The notes beneath the pieces are model-generated. The model worked only from the letters and a program-made list of their open reading frames with translations, was not told where the DNA came from and did not search any database. DNA of 64,000 bases from Chryseobacterium sp. CH25 (lineage in GTDB: Bacteria > Bacteroidota > Bacteroidia > Flavobacteriales > Weeksellaceae): assembly GCF_004119455.1 (NCBI RefSeq), contig NZ_NRQT01000002.1, positions 7,501 through 71,500 on the forward strand, given 5' to 3'. The position numbers and the translations under genes are program-made. Of this stretch, positions 18,749 through 27,617 are shown piece by piece (within the stretch, counting starts at the first letter, position 1; the number at the start of each line of letters is the position of its first letter).

Positions 18749-19152
18749 TTAATTCGTGAGATTTTTATTGTTTTCATTTTTCTAACTCCGTTCATAATTT
18801 GTTTTTGATTATTCACGAGGAAGGAAAATCTATTTTCAGCAAATGTAAAAAAAGAAAAGGGAAGTCTGCCATTTATTAGTCTGGAATACTTCAGTAGAAA
18901 AAAGGAAATCGGTCACTTTACACCTGTTTATTGTCTCCGATGGAGTTATAAACTTAAAATAAAGTTAATATCACTTTTGTACACAATACTAACGGAATAA
19001 TTATTTTATTCATTTTATAGTATTGAAAAATTGTGGATAAAAAGAATCCAGTAGAGGTGAAAAACCAAAATTTCTTAATAAAAACATAAGGAAACCTTAA
19101 TGTAACGGGGGGGAAGGCTGTTCTAATTTTGCGTCTAATTAAAAAGGATGTC
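18749..19152. other. Divergent intergenic region between SDR and SusC genes
   Basis: There is no gene in these 404 bases. The region is AT-rich and holds the promoters of two divergent transcripts. On the plus strand a TAATTTTG element at 19124-19131 is the likely -7 box for the SusC gene. A run of seven G at about 19107-19113 lies just upstream of it. Nothing else was recognised. Confidence 0.6.
19124..19131 (+). promoter_or_regulatory. Bacteroidota-type -7 promoter element before susC
   Basis: TAATTTTG matches the TAnnTTTG consensus and lies 21 bases before the ATG at 19153. A longer reading of the gene would start at a TTG inside this element, which argues for the ATG. No clear TTG -33 box was seen at the usual distance. 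Confidence 0.5.
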
Positions 19153-22041
19153 ATGAATGTATTTAAAATCCCTGTCTCAGTAACATACTTAACGGGTAGG
19201 GTATTACTTATTGGTGCAATTTCAGCTTCGCCGATGTTCCTCTCTCAAAAAAAAGACAGTTTAAAAGAAAAATCCATTGACGAGATTGTTGTTGTTGGAT
19301 ACGGAACACAGAAGAAAAGTAAAGTTTCCGGTGCTGTTACGGAGGCTTCATTGGACAAGCTTACTTCCAGATCTTTATCCGGAGTAGGAGAAGTTCTTCA
19401 GGGAAAAGCTCCCGGAGTAACTGTTGTGAATGAAGGTGGAGATCCCAATGGTTCACCTAAAGTAAATATCCGTGGTTTAGGAGGTATTAACGGAGAAACA
19501 CCTCTTTATGTAGTAGACGGAGTGGTTTTTAACGGAACCCCATCCATTAACCCGAATGATATTCAGGATATCTCTGTTCTTAAAGATGCTGCTGCTGCCA
19601 TTTATGGAGCAAGGTCTTCAGGAGGGGTTATTCTTATTACCACTAAAAGAGGGAAAAAAGGAGCTCTTACGGTAGATTTTGATGTGAAATACGGAATTAA
19701 CCAGGCATGGAGACTGAAAGAGTCTTTAAATGCTGCTGAATTTCAGGATGTAATGTACCAGGCATTCAACAATGCTGGTAAGCTTTCAAGTTTACCGAAG
19801 GCATTCAATCCTACTCTGTATCCGGACGGAAGAATGACCAGAACAGATTGGATGAAGGAAATCTTCAGAACAGGAACTATTCAGGAGTATAATATGAATC
19901 TTAGTGGTGGAAATGAGAAGTCCCGATATTTTGTAGGGATGAATCACAGAAACCTGGAAGGAATTCTTTTAAATACACAGGCAAAACGCTATAATTTCAG
20001 AGTTAATTCTGAACATAAAATAAAAGACTGGTTAACGATTGGAGAAAATATGTATTACAATTACTCAGATGGTAATACTGCAGATACCAAGAGCGGATAT
20101 ACTGGAGCCGTAGTAGCTGCAATGTATTATCCACCCAATGTACCTGTTTATACTCCATCCGGCGCTTTTTCAGGATTACCGATTGATGTAGCGGGAGGAT
20201 ATGGAGATATGATTAACCCGGTTGCTTATCTTAAAAGAATCAACTTGAGAAACCCTACTCATGAGATTTTGATCAATCCTTATGCAGAGATTACTTTAGC
20301 AAAAGATTTAAAATTCAGGTCTAATTTTTCACAAACCTTTAAACTGGGAAATGTAAAGAACTTTACGTACAGGGTTCTTGAGATCGGGAAGATTTTTGAT
20401 ACCAATAATCTGGAATATCAGTCTAATAATTCCTCTACCGCTCTTGCCGAGCAGCTCCTTACTTATAAAATTGCAGCTGGTAAACACAATTTTGATTTCC
20501 TGGGTGGTTTTACTTTCCAGAAAACGATTGAAGAAGGATTCCTGGCAAAATCTTACGATTTCAGAAGTGAAGCAGAAGTCTTCCAACACCTACAAAATGC
20601 AGCAGATACGAATAAGGAAGTATCCAGTTATAAATACAGACAGGCATTGGTATCTTATCTGGCAAGAGTAAACTATGATTATGCCGGTAAATATATTGTG
20701 AGTGTATTGGGAAGAAGAGATGGTTCTTCTTTGGTAGCTAAACAGAACCGTTTTGCTAATTATTATGCACTTTCCGGAGCATGGGTCGTTTCTAAAGAAA
20801 GTTTCATGCAGGATATTTCATGGCTTTCAAGTTTGAAATTAAGAGGAAGTTATGGTATTCTGGGGAACTTAGGCGGTATTTCTCCACAGGCGGTAAATCC
20901 TTTAATGACCAGAGAAAATAATATTATTTTCGGACAGAATCCTTCTCAGAATATTGCTTACTACGCCACCACGCGTCCTAACCCGGATTTGAAATGGGGA
21001 AAATCTGAACAAACCAACTTTGGGGTGGATGCTTCATTCCTGCACAACAGCCTTTCTTTACAGTTTGATTACTTTGTGAAAAATTCCAAAGATCAGATCT
21101 TTAATGTAAGCTTACCAAGTACGTCTACTTACAATAATCAGTATGTAAATGCCGGATTATTTCAGGACAAAGGATATGAATTGGGAATCAATTATAACGG
21201 TAAAAAATCAGGAGATTTCACTTATTCCATCGGAGCAACTTTTAGTCAACTAAAAAATACGGTGAATCAGTTAGCTGGTGTAGATGAGATATTTATCAAT
21301 GACAATGGAGTGAGAGGAGTATTGAAACCAACCCGTGTAAAGATCGGGGACCCTCTTTATTCTTTCTATGGATATAAAACAGACGGTATATTTCAGTCTG
21401 AAGCAGAAATTAAAAACTATAAAGACGCAAACGGGCAGCTTATCCAACCGAATGCTAAACCGGGAGATATTAAATTTCTGAAAAAAGAAGGAAATACAGG
21501 AACTCTTAATAACAATGATTTTGTAAATCTGGGAAGCCCTTATCCTAAATTCTCTTATGGATTTTCTTATAATATGACCTGGAAAAACTTTGACCTGAAT
21601 GTATTCTTCCAGGGAGTATACGGAAATAAGATTTTCAACGGATTGAAGTTTATTACGCTGAACCCAGGTGGAACAGGGCAGAACTACAACATGGAAAAAG
21701 ATATCCTTAACGCATGGACGCCTCAAAATACCAATACCAATATTCCAAGAGTGGTTCAGGGTGATCCGTCCGGAAATTACTCCAAGGTATCAGACTTCTA
21801 TGTGGAAGACGGTTCTTACTTAAGACTTAAAAACCTTACGATTGGATATTCATTACCACAGGAACTTTACAGAAAACTGGATGTGAATAAAGTGAGAATC
21901 TATATAACGACTAACAACTTATTCACCATTACAAAATATACAGGTTTTGATCCTGAAGTGGGAATGAATTCTTACGGTGTAGATACTGGAAGATATCCTC
22001 AGGCCCGTTCATTCATATTCGGAGTGGAAATCGGTTTATAA
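19153..22041 (+). CDS. SusC/RagA-family TonB-linked outer membrane protein without the usual N-terminal domain
   Basis: About 962 residues from the ATG of MNVFKIPVSVTYLTGR. A hydrophobic signal ends near SASPMFLSQ, and then the TonB-box-like SIDEIVVVGYGTQKKSKVSGAV comes at once. The carboxypeptidase-regulatory-like domain that normally precedes it in SusC is absent. The plug (LYVVDGVVFNGTPSINPNDIQDISVLKDAAAAIYGARSSGG) and a barrel ending in ARSFIFGVEIGL are complete. It is paired with the SusD gene 25 bases downstream and probably cotranscribed with the phosphatase fusion at 23694. A phosphorylated, glycerol- or inositol-containing ligand is inferred from that neighbour. Confidence 0.94.
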   Translation: MNVFKIPVSVTYLTGRVLLIGAISASPMFLSQKKDSLKEKSIDEIVVVGYGTQKKSKVSGAVTEASLDKLTSRSLSGVGEVLQGKAPGVTVVNEGGDPNGSPKVNIRGLGGINGETPLYVVDGVVFNGTPSINPNDIQDISVLKDAAAAIYGARSSGGVILITTKRGKKGALTVDFDVKYGINQAWRLKESLNAAEFQDVMYQAFNNAGKLSSLPKAFNPTLYPDGRMTRTDWMKEIFRTGTIQEYNMNLSGGNEKSRYFVGMNHRNLEGILLNTQAKRYNFRVNSEHKIKDWLTIGENMYYNYSDGNTADTKSGYTGAVVAAMYYPPNVPVYTPSGAFSGLPIDVAGGYGDMINPVAYLKRINLRNPTHEILINPYAEITLAKDLKFRSNFSQTFKLGNVKNFTYRVLEIGKIFDTNNLEYQSNNSSTALAEQLLTYKIAAGKHNFDFLGGFTFQKTIEEGFLAKSYDFRSEAEVFQHLQNAADTNKEVSSYKYRQALVSYLARVNYDYAGKYIVSVLGRRDGSSLVAKQNRFANYYALSGAWVVSKESFMQDISWLSSLKLRGSYGILGNLGGISPQAVNPLMTRENNIIFGQNPSQNIAYYATTRPNPDLKWGKSEQTNFGVDASFLHNSLSLQFDYFVKNSKDQIFNVSLPSTSTYNNQYVNAGLFQDKGYELGINYNGKKSGDFTYSIGATFSQLKNTVNQLAGVDEIFINDNGVRGVLKPTRVKIGDPLYSFYGYKTDGIFQSEAEIKNYKDANGQLIQPNAKPGDIKFLKKEGNTGTLNNNDFVNLGSPYPKFSYGFSYNMTWKNFDLNVFFQGVYGNKIFNGLKFITLNPGGTGQNYNMEKDILNAWTPQNTNTNIPRVVQGDPSGNYSKVSDFYVEDGSYLRLKNLTIGYSLPQELYRKLDVNKVRIYITTNNLFTITKYTGFDPEVGMNSYGVDTGRYPQARSFIFGVEIGL

Positions 22042-22066
22042 TTTACAATCAACAAAAAGTTAAAAA

Positions 22067-23575
22067 ATGAAATTTTTCAATAAAATATTTTTAATATCAG
22101 GAATATCCGCAATGCTTTTGTCATGTACAGGAGAACTGGATGTTCAGCCCGAAGGAACGCCTACGGAAGCCAGCTTCTGGAAAACAGAAAATGACCTTAT
22201 TACAGGAGCTAATGCCATGTATAAACCATTGTTTGATAGTGAGTTTTATGGAAGAGGACTTTTTTGGTTCATCAATGCAAGTGATGATATGGTAACCGGA
22301 AGAAACAGAGGGGAAGCAGATAACGCGAAAAACTTCAGCAGCAACTATATCGCATCCGGTGATCTTGAAACCCAATGGAATAAAAGATACAATGTAATTG
22401 GGGTGGCCAATCGTGTGATCCGTAATATTGATAATATTCAGACCTCTCAAGCGGTTAAAAATAAATATTTGGGTGAAGCTCTATTCATGAGCAGCAGAAT
22501 GTATTTTGAATTAGCTTCTAACTATGGTAATGAAAAAGCAGGAATTCCTATTATAGACCGTACTAAAGAACCGGATCCAAACCCTATTCCAAGGACTGCT
22601 AATGTTAAAATGAATTATGATTACATCGTATCAGACCTGAAAAAAGCAGCCGAATTATTACCAAGTCAGGCAGAACTTCCTGCAAGTGATTATGGTAGGC
22701 CTCACAAAGCAGCAGCTTGGGCATTGTTGGCAAAAGTATACCTGTTTATGAAGGATTGGGATAATGCTGCATTCTGGGCCAATGAAGTAATGACGAAAGG
22801 AAACAGAACTCTTCTGGGAAATTTTGCAGACGTTTTTAAAGCAGAAAATAACTACAGTACAGAATATATCTGGTCTGTTCCAGGTACAACCAAATTTACA
22901 GGATGGGGAAGTATTCTTCCTGGTGTAATGCTTGAAAATAAAGGATGGGGAGAATATAATGGCTGGGGATATTTCCAGCCTACAAAAGAATTGTATGATG
23001 AATATGAGGCTGGAGACCTTAGGAGAAGTGTAACCATTCTTAAAGAAGGAGATCAGTTTACCTTTAATGGAACAACAAGAACTTATACTACACCCAACTC
23101 AGTTACAAAAGCTCAGTTTAATAAATATATGGATGCCTTCAAATACTCATTAAAAGAAGGACATGTAAATTCCAACGGAGATTATCCCTGTACAGACCTT
23201 GCAGTCCCGATTATGCGTTATGCTGAGGTAATTCTTATCAAAGCAGAAGCTTTATTGATGAAAGGACAGTCTGCAGATACCGAAATTAACATGATCAGAA
23301 AACGAGCAGGCTTAGCTCCAAAAACAGGCTGTACATTGGCTGATCTGAAACATGAAAGACGTTGTGAATTAGCTGGTGAATGGGCAGACAGACACAGAGA
23401 TCTTGTACGTTGGGGAGATGCACAGGCAACATACGCCAAACCTCTTCACGGAATGGAAGGAAATGTGGTTTGGGCCCCAAGAAACTTCAATCCGGCTGTT
23501 CATAATGTTTGGGCAGTTCCGCAGGTGGAGATTGTAAACAGCCACGGTGTTATTAAGCAAAACGAAGGTTGGTAA
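22067..23575 (+). CDS. SusD/RagB nutrient-binding outer membrane lipoprotein
   Basis: A 502-residue classical SusD. Its lipoprotein signal is MKFFNKIFLISGISAMLLSC and it continues with TGELDVQPEGTPTEASFWKTENDL, the common N-terminal pattern. The C-terminal RagB part has RYAEVILIKAEALLMKGQ, EINMIRKRAGL, LKHERRCELAGEWADRHRDLVRWG and an ending near PQVEIVNSHGVIKQNEGW, all typical. It partners the SusC ending at 22041. A strong hairpin with a short T run follows the stop and precedes the phosphatase gene. Confidence 0.95.
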   Translation: MKFFNKIFLISGISAMLLSCTGELDVQPEGTPTEASFWKTENDLITGANAMYKPLFDSEFYGRGLFWFINASDDMVTGRNRGEADNAKNFSSNYIASGDLETQWNKRYNVIGVANRVIRNIDNIQTSQAVKNKYLGEALFMSSRMYFELASNYGNEKAGIPIIDRTKEPDPNPIPRTANVKMNYDYIVSDLKKAAELLPSQAELPASDYGRPHKAAAWALLAKVYLFMKDWDNAAFWANEVMTKGNRTLLGNFADVFKAENNYSTEYIWSVPGTTKFTGWGSILPGVMLENKGWGEYNGWGYFQPTKELYDEYEAGDLRRSVTILKEGDQFTFNGTTRTYTTPNSVTKAQFNKYMDAFKYSLKEGHVNSNGDYPCTDLAVPIMRYAEVILIKAEALLMKGQSADTEINMIRKRAGLAPKTGCTLADLKHERRCELAGEWADRHRDLVRWGDAQATYAKPLHGMEGNVVWAPRNFNPAVHNVWAVPQVEIVNSHGVIKQNEGW

Positions 23576-23598
23576 AATTATAACCATGTCACTATATG

Positions 23599-23638
23599 CT
23601 ATATCATTGCAGGAATTCTGTAATGATATAGTCTTTTT
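23599..23638 (+). terminator. Hairpin with T tract between susD and the phosphatase fusion (terminator or attenuator)
   Basis: CTATATCATT pairs perfectly with AATGATATAG, and inside it CAG pairs with CTG around GAATT. TCTTTTTAA follows. It lies 24 bases after the SusD stop and 56 bases before the next start, so it may lower expression of the downstream enzyme relative to the transporter. Confidence 0.7.
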
Positions 23639-23693
23639 AAAAGGGTAGGTAGAATGCAATTCTATCAATCTATACAATAATAAAAATTGAACA

Positions 23694-25520
23694 ATGAAAC
23701 TATCAAAAATATTGGGCTTGTTGGCTCTTGCCATTTTTTCTGAAAATCAGGCACAGAACTATCTGAATTATAATGTAGGGAATGCCCATTCTCATAATGA
23801 TTATATGCAGGAAATCCCTTTTTGGCAGGCATATTATGCCAATTTTGGTTCTATTGAAGCAGATGTTTTCCTGGTAAAAGGTAAGCTTTGGGTAGCTCAT
23901 ACAGAAAAAGAGCTTTCTGCAGACAGAACACTGGAAAATCTTTATCTGGATAATATTTCAAAACAGATCAAACTGAACAAAGGGAATATTTATAAGGATA
24001 CGAGTAAAAAGCTACAGCTGTTGATTGATATTAAGCAGGATTATAAGACAACACTGGCGGCATTAGTCAATACATTGAAAAAATATCCTGAAATTACCGG
24101 TAATTCAGGAGTGAAAATAGTGATTACAGGCGGAAGACCTGAGTCTGCTGATTTTAAAAATTATCCCAACTATCTTTATTTTGATGGAGATCTAAGCAAG
24201 GGGTATTCTTCCGATCAGTTAAAAAGGATTGGAATGTTCAGTGCAGATTTACCGGAACTCGTAAAATGGAATGGAAAAGGAATTCCAAGAGATGAAGAAA
24301 CAGAGAAGATCAAAAAAGCAGTGGATAAAGCACACGCTCAACAAAAACCTATGCGTTTCTACGGTGCCCCTGATTTTCCTAATGCCTGGGTAAACCTGAT
24401 GGATATGGGAGTGGATTATATCAATACAGATCATATTCCGGATCTTAAAAAATTCATGAATACCATTCCAAGGAATTTCTATAAAAATACCAAAGAATAT
24501 ACTACTTACACTCCAACTTATAAAACGGATGGTATCAGCAAAAAAGTAAAAAATGTAATTCTTCTGATTCCGGACGGAACTTCCTTACCACAATATTATG
24601 CAGCCTTTACAGCCAATAAAGGAAAGCTGAATGTGTTCAATATGAAGTCTACAGGATTATCCAAAACCAATTCATCCAATGCTTATATTACCGATTCAGC
24701 ACCGGGATCTACAGCATTTTCAACCGGGATAAAGACTAAAAATACATTTGTGGGTGTCGATGATATGGGAAAAGCCCTGGCCCAGATCCCTGATATTATT
24801 GCTTCTAAAGGACTGGTATCCGGATTAATCTCTACCGGTGATGTAACCGATGCAACACCAGCAGATTTTTATGCCCATTCTGATAACAGAAACAGCTCCG
24901 AACCTATCCTGAAAGATTTTGCCGCTTCTAAAGCTAAAATTCTTATTGGTGGCCCAACCAGTGGATTGACTCAGGAAACTGAACAAAAATTGAAAGAAGC
25001 CAAAGTGGATATTTATAACAGCCTGAAATCAGCAGTAAAACTAAATAACAGAACATTGATTATTGATCCTTTAGCTTCACAGAGAATAACCAACGGAAGA
25101 GGAAACTGGCTGGCAGATGCTTTCGATCTGACTTTAAATGATCTGAAAAATAATAAAAAAGGATTCTTTATGATGGTGGAAGCTTCCCAAACCGATGGCG
25201 GCGGACACAGTAATAATATAGAACAACTGGTTACTGAGTTACTGGATTTTGATCATGTGGTAGGAAAAGCAATGAAATTTGCAGATGAAAACAAAGAAAC
25301 ATTGGTTGTAGTAGTGGGAGATCACGAGACAGGTGGTTTAACGCTTTTGGATGGAAGTTTGAAAGACGGTTGGATATTTGGAAACTTCAGTACCAATGAC
25401 CATACCTCTATTCCGTCAAGTGTTTTTGCCTATGGACCAAATTCCAAAGAGTTTACAGGACTATTTGAAAATACAGAAATTTTCAACAAAATTATGGCTG
25501 CTTACGGCATTGAAAAATAG
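23694..25520 (+). CDS. Exported fusion of a GDPD/PI-PLC-like phosphodiesterase and an alkaline phosphatase
   Basis: A 608-residue protein with signal peptide MKLSKILGLLALAIFSENQAQ. Residues about 25-265 form a PLC-like phosphodiesterase TIM barrel: AHSHNDY (His/Asn, 31-37), SIEADVF (metal-binding acidic pair) and VAHTEKEL. Residues about 280-605 form an alkaline phosphatase domain with LIPDGTSLPQ (first metal Asp), TDSAPGSTAFSTG (nucleophile Ser), GDVTDATPADFYAH, MVEASQTDGGGHSN and VVGDHETGG. All expected ligand motifs are present. The two steps fit together: the first domain would open a phosphodiester and the second would free phosphate. It follows the SusCD genes and ends at a good terminator. 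The exact substrate is unknown. Confidence 0.9.
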   Translation: MKLSKILGLLALAIFSENQAQNYLNYNVGNAHSHNDYMQEIPFWQAYYANFGSIEADVFLVKGKLWVAHTEKELSADRTLENLYLDNISKQIKLNKGNIYKDTSKKLQLLIDIKQDYKTTLAALVNTLKKYPEITGNSGVKIVITGGRPESADFKNYPNYLYFDGDLSKGYSSDQLKRIGMFSADLPELVKWNGKGIPRDEETEKIKKAVDKAHAQQKPMRFYGAPDFPNAWVNLMDMGVDYINTDHIPDLKKFMNTIPRNFYKNTKEYTTYTPTYKTDGISKKVKNVILLIPDGTSLPQYYAAFTANKGKLNVFNMKSTGLSKTNSSNAYITDSAPGSTAFSTGIKTKNTFVGVDDMGKALAQIPDIIASKGLVSGLISTGDVTDATPADFYAHSDNRNSSEPILKDFAASKAKILIGGPTSGLTQETEQKLKEAKVDIYNSLKSAVKLNNRTLIIDPLASQRITNGRGNWLADAFDLTLNDLKNNKKGFFMMVEASQTDGGGHSNNIEQLVTELLDFDHVVGKAMKFADENKETLVVVVGDHETGGLTLLDGSLKDGWIFGNFSTNDHTSIPSSVFAYGPNSKEFTGLFENTEIFNKIMAAYGIEK

Positions 25521-25544
25521 TAGGATATTTATTTTTAAAATATA

Positions 25545-25573
25545 TGTCGCCTTTACGAAAGGCGACATTTTTA
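25545..25573 (+). terminator. Intrinsic terminator
   Basis: A perfect stem, TGTCGCCTTT with AAAGGCGACA, encloses a three-base loop (ACG) and is followed by TTTTTA. It lies 24 bases after the phosphatase fusion stop and closes the susCD-phosphatase unit. Confidence 0.88.
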
Positions 25574-25597
25574 TTTGTTATTCTCTCACTGATTTAA

Positions 25598-25626
25598 AAT
25601 CTGCGTAATCCGCGTAATCTGCGAGA
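25598..25626. repeat. Short tandem repeat of about 10 bases (AATCTGCGT-like)
   Basis: AATCTGCGT-AATCCGCGT-AATCTGCGAGA shows three near-copies of one unit in a row. A related arrangement, CGCAGAT twice, lies at 62109-62133. It is intergenic between two convergent terminators, with no coding potential. Confidence 0.6.
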
Positions 25627-25629
25627 ACA

Positions 25630-25661
25630 AAAAAAGCTGCCTCAAAAAGAGAGACAGCTTC
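25630..25661 (-). terminator. Intrinsic terminator of the PI-PLC gene
   Basis: Read on the minus strand, AAGCTGTCTCTC pairs imperfectly with GAGGCAGCTT and is followed by seven T. It lies about 27 bases after the PI-PLC stop. Confidence 0.75.
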
Positions 25662-25687
25662 ATGGTGACAATTTATATCTAACTACA

Positions 25688-26685
25688 CTAGAAATTGGTT
25701 TTTACGATCAGTTCTGCCAATTCTGCATTTACAAAATCAACAGGCATAATCCCATAAGGTCCCTTTGTATTGCTTTGGAAGAACGTTTTAAGTTTCGGGT
25801 TGATAGCGTTGGAAACGGTAGGAATGCTCGGAATTCCGAATATTCCCGGTTTATAACCACTCGTGAAATTGATGAAAAGTCTGTTGCTATTGCTGTTTTT
25901 AGCTTCATTGAAAAGATTGGAAATTCCGTTCCATTTATCATCATTATTAGTTACCTTATAATAATCTTGAACCTTAAGTTGTACCCCTGGATTATTGATT
26001 TCAAAAGTTGTATTGTCTGCCCATGAAGTGGCATTAATTCCTTTTGCTGTTCCTGCTGAAAATCTTCTGAGTAGCCTGATCTTTCCTCTTACCTCTCCAA
26101 GAGTAGGAATATTGGTTCCCAGATCCCATTTTGAAGGATTCTTTTGAATATAGGAATCAAAAGTACTCTCGAAAGATCTTGTTGTATTAGAAGCATCATG
26201 TTCTTCTTTTACAGACATGATGATGGTTTCAGACGGATGGCTTTCAAGAAACGCATAGCAGGCATTCAAACATCATCAAAATTTAAATTCTGATAAATAG
26301 CCCCATGATGGATGGTAAATGAATTATCAATATGTCTGCAGCGGATATCCAGGAATCGGACTCCTGCATTCAGCTGCTCAGCAATGCTGAGGTCTTGTGT
26401 TTTCGCTGTACCTGATACTACGGGAGCATCTATACGCGCTCCGGAGTCATGGGTACCGGGAATTGAAATTTTTGAAAGTGAAATGTTATCCTGCAGGCCA
26501 GCCATCCAGCTGTTCATTTGTACAGGAACGGCTGCTGCCATTTTATAGCTTGCTTTATTAACAGAAGTAAGACCTGCTTCACCGGAATCTCTTTCTACCA
26601 CTCCTTCCGAACAGGAAAAGAAAACGGTTGCAGTCGCTATACTAAGCGTAAAGTTTTTTACATGTTTAATTTGGTGCTTGAACAT
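25688..26685 (-). pseudogene. PI-specific phospholipase C-like lipoprotein, frameshifted (probable one-base loss)
   Basis: Two overlapping frames encode one PI-PLC of about 332 residues. The first (26685 to 26266) has a lipoprotein signal ending FFSC, then KISIPGTHDSG (first catalytic His), RFLDIRCR and IHHGAIYQN (second catalytic His), and stops after NLNFDDV. The second continues LNACYAFLESHPSETIIMSVKEEHD, the next segment of bacterial PI-PLC, through to the C-terminus. Adding one T to the TTT at the GTTTGA junction (near 26270) restores a single frame. The ATGA-like overlap is therefore not a real gene boundary. Active-site residues are intact. It would cleave phosphatidylinositol or related lipids outside the cell, like its neighbours at 8845 and 23694. 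A sequencing error is likely. Confidence 0.85.
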
Positions 26686-26778
26686 AGTTTATTTTTTAAT
26701 TGTATTTAAAATTAAGAATATGTCTGGCAACCAGGAGTTAATTTAACTTTAAAAGATGATTAAGTTGTTGTGTGGTGA

Positions 26779-26924
26779 GGCGGGAAGCTGAATGATGGAA
26801 GAGGGAGGAGCTTTAAACCGGAAAGGGAATGGGCTTCTTTTTTTGTAAATTTAATACCGAAACAAAGGATTAGGAGAGTTTTTGCTGGATATAACCTCCA
26901 GCCTCCATCATCCCACTTCCTTCT
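26779..26924. repeat. Pair of purine-rich repeats in inverted orientation
   Basis: GCGGGAAGCTGAATGATGGAAG and GAGGGAGGAG lie at 26779-26810. On the opposite strand, GAAGTGGGATGATGGAGGC and TGGAGGTT lie at 26894-26924. The first copy resembles 16123-16162. The pair sits between the divergently placed ends of the PI-PLC and 26924-27604 genes, with a T7 tract (about 26837) between. Confidence 0.4.
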
Positions 26925-27604
26925 TAAAAAACAAAATCTTCCTTCAAGCCCGGAATTTTGAACTTGTGTTCTCCCATTCTGTAATCATTCATTTTAATAA
27001 GAACTTTAAGTTTATGGACGAATTCCTTATGAAAGTTTTCAGGTACTTTCGCATCATCATCACATGATGAATATTCTCTGTCTATAATTACTTTGCCTGT
27101 AGAGAAATTAATTTCATGGGTAATATCAAATTCACAGGTATCTGCAAAATTATCATAGGAGCCTATCAGGTAAAAATCTCCGTTTTGGAATCTGAAAGTA
27201 TGTTTAGTTGTCTGGGTATGCCTTGAATTGGTAGAAAAACGTTGTTCCACTACCAGACAGTTGTTTTTTATTTTAATATCAAGAATATTATCCTCAGGAT
27301 AAAATCCCAGTCCGCTTGAATTAAGTAGAGTAAAATTTTCTTTCCAGGTCTTAAATTGGCCCTGTTCGTTTTTTAGAATATAGAAAACTCTTTTATAATC
27401 TTTTTTTCCTGAAGGTCTTTCATCATCGGATGCTGTTTTGTCTGTATCAAATACAAGAACAGTTTCATCTTTTCCATCTTTATCCAAATCTCCTTTTACT
27501 TCAGTTACTTTTTTATAACCTTTTGGTACGGAAAAATTCTTCAGGCTTTGAGCATACACACCTGTGATAAGAAAAATGGTAATAAGAGAAAGAAGTTTCT
27601 TCAT
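26924..27604 (-). CDS. Exported protein of unknown function with an Asp-rich calcium-binding-like loop
   Basis: About 226 residues from the ATG of MKKLLSLITIFLITGVYAQ, a clear signal peptide. The reading 13 codons longer has a non-signal start. The mature protein begins with KGYKKVTEVKGDLDKDGKDETVLVFDTD, where D-x-D-x-D-G-x-D-E is like the loops of FG-GAP/dockerin-type calcium sites. A later stretch has CEFDITHEINFSTGKVIIDREYSSCDDD. It starts 13 bases after the 27618-28103 gene and is probably in one operon with it. No family was recognised and no function is assigned. Confidence 0.8.
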   Translation of the reverse strand: MKKLLSLITIFLITGVYAQSLKNFSVPKGYKKVTEVKGDLDKDGKDETVLVFDTDKTASDDERPSGKKDYKRVFYILKNEQGQFKTWKENFTLLNSSGLGFYPEDNILDIKIKNNCLVVEQRFSTNSRHTQTTKHTFRFQNGDFYLIGSYDNFADTCEFDITHEINFSTGKVIIDREYSSCDDDAKVPENFHKEFVHKLKVLIKMNDYRMGEHKFKIPGLKEDFVF

Positions 27605-27617
27605 GAGAGTGGTAAAA

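Noticed and set aside
19129..19152. TTG start giving eight extra residues on the SusC
   Set aside because: The TTG lies within a TAnnTTTG promoter element; the ATG at 19153 gives a normal start.
25688..26685. Two separate genes with a translational ATGA-like overlap for PI-PLC
   Set aside because: The two halves are contiguous parts of one family domain with the catalytic His residues in the first half and SETIIMSVKEEHD in the second; one restored base joins them.
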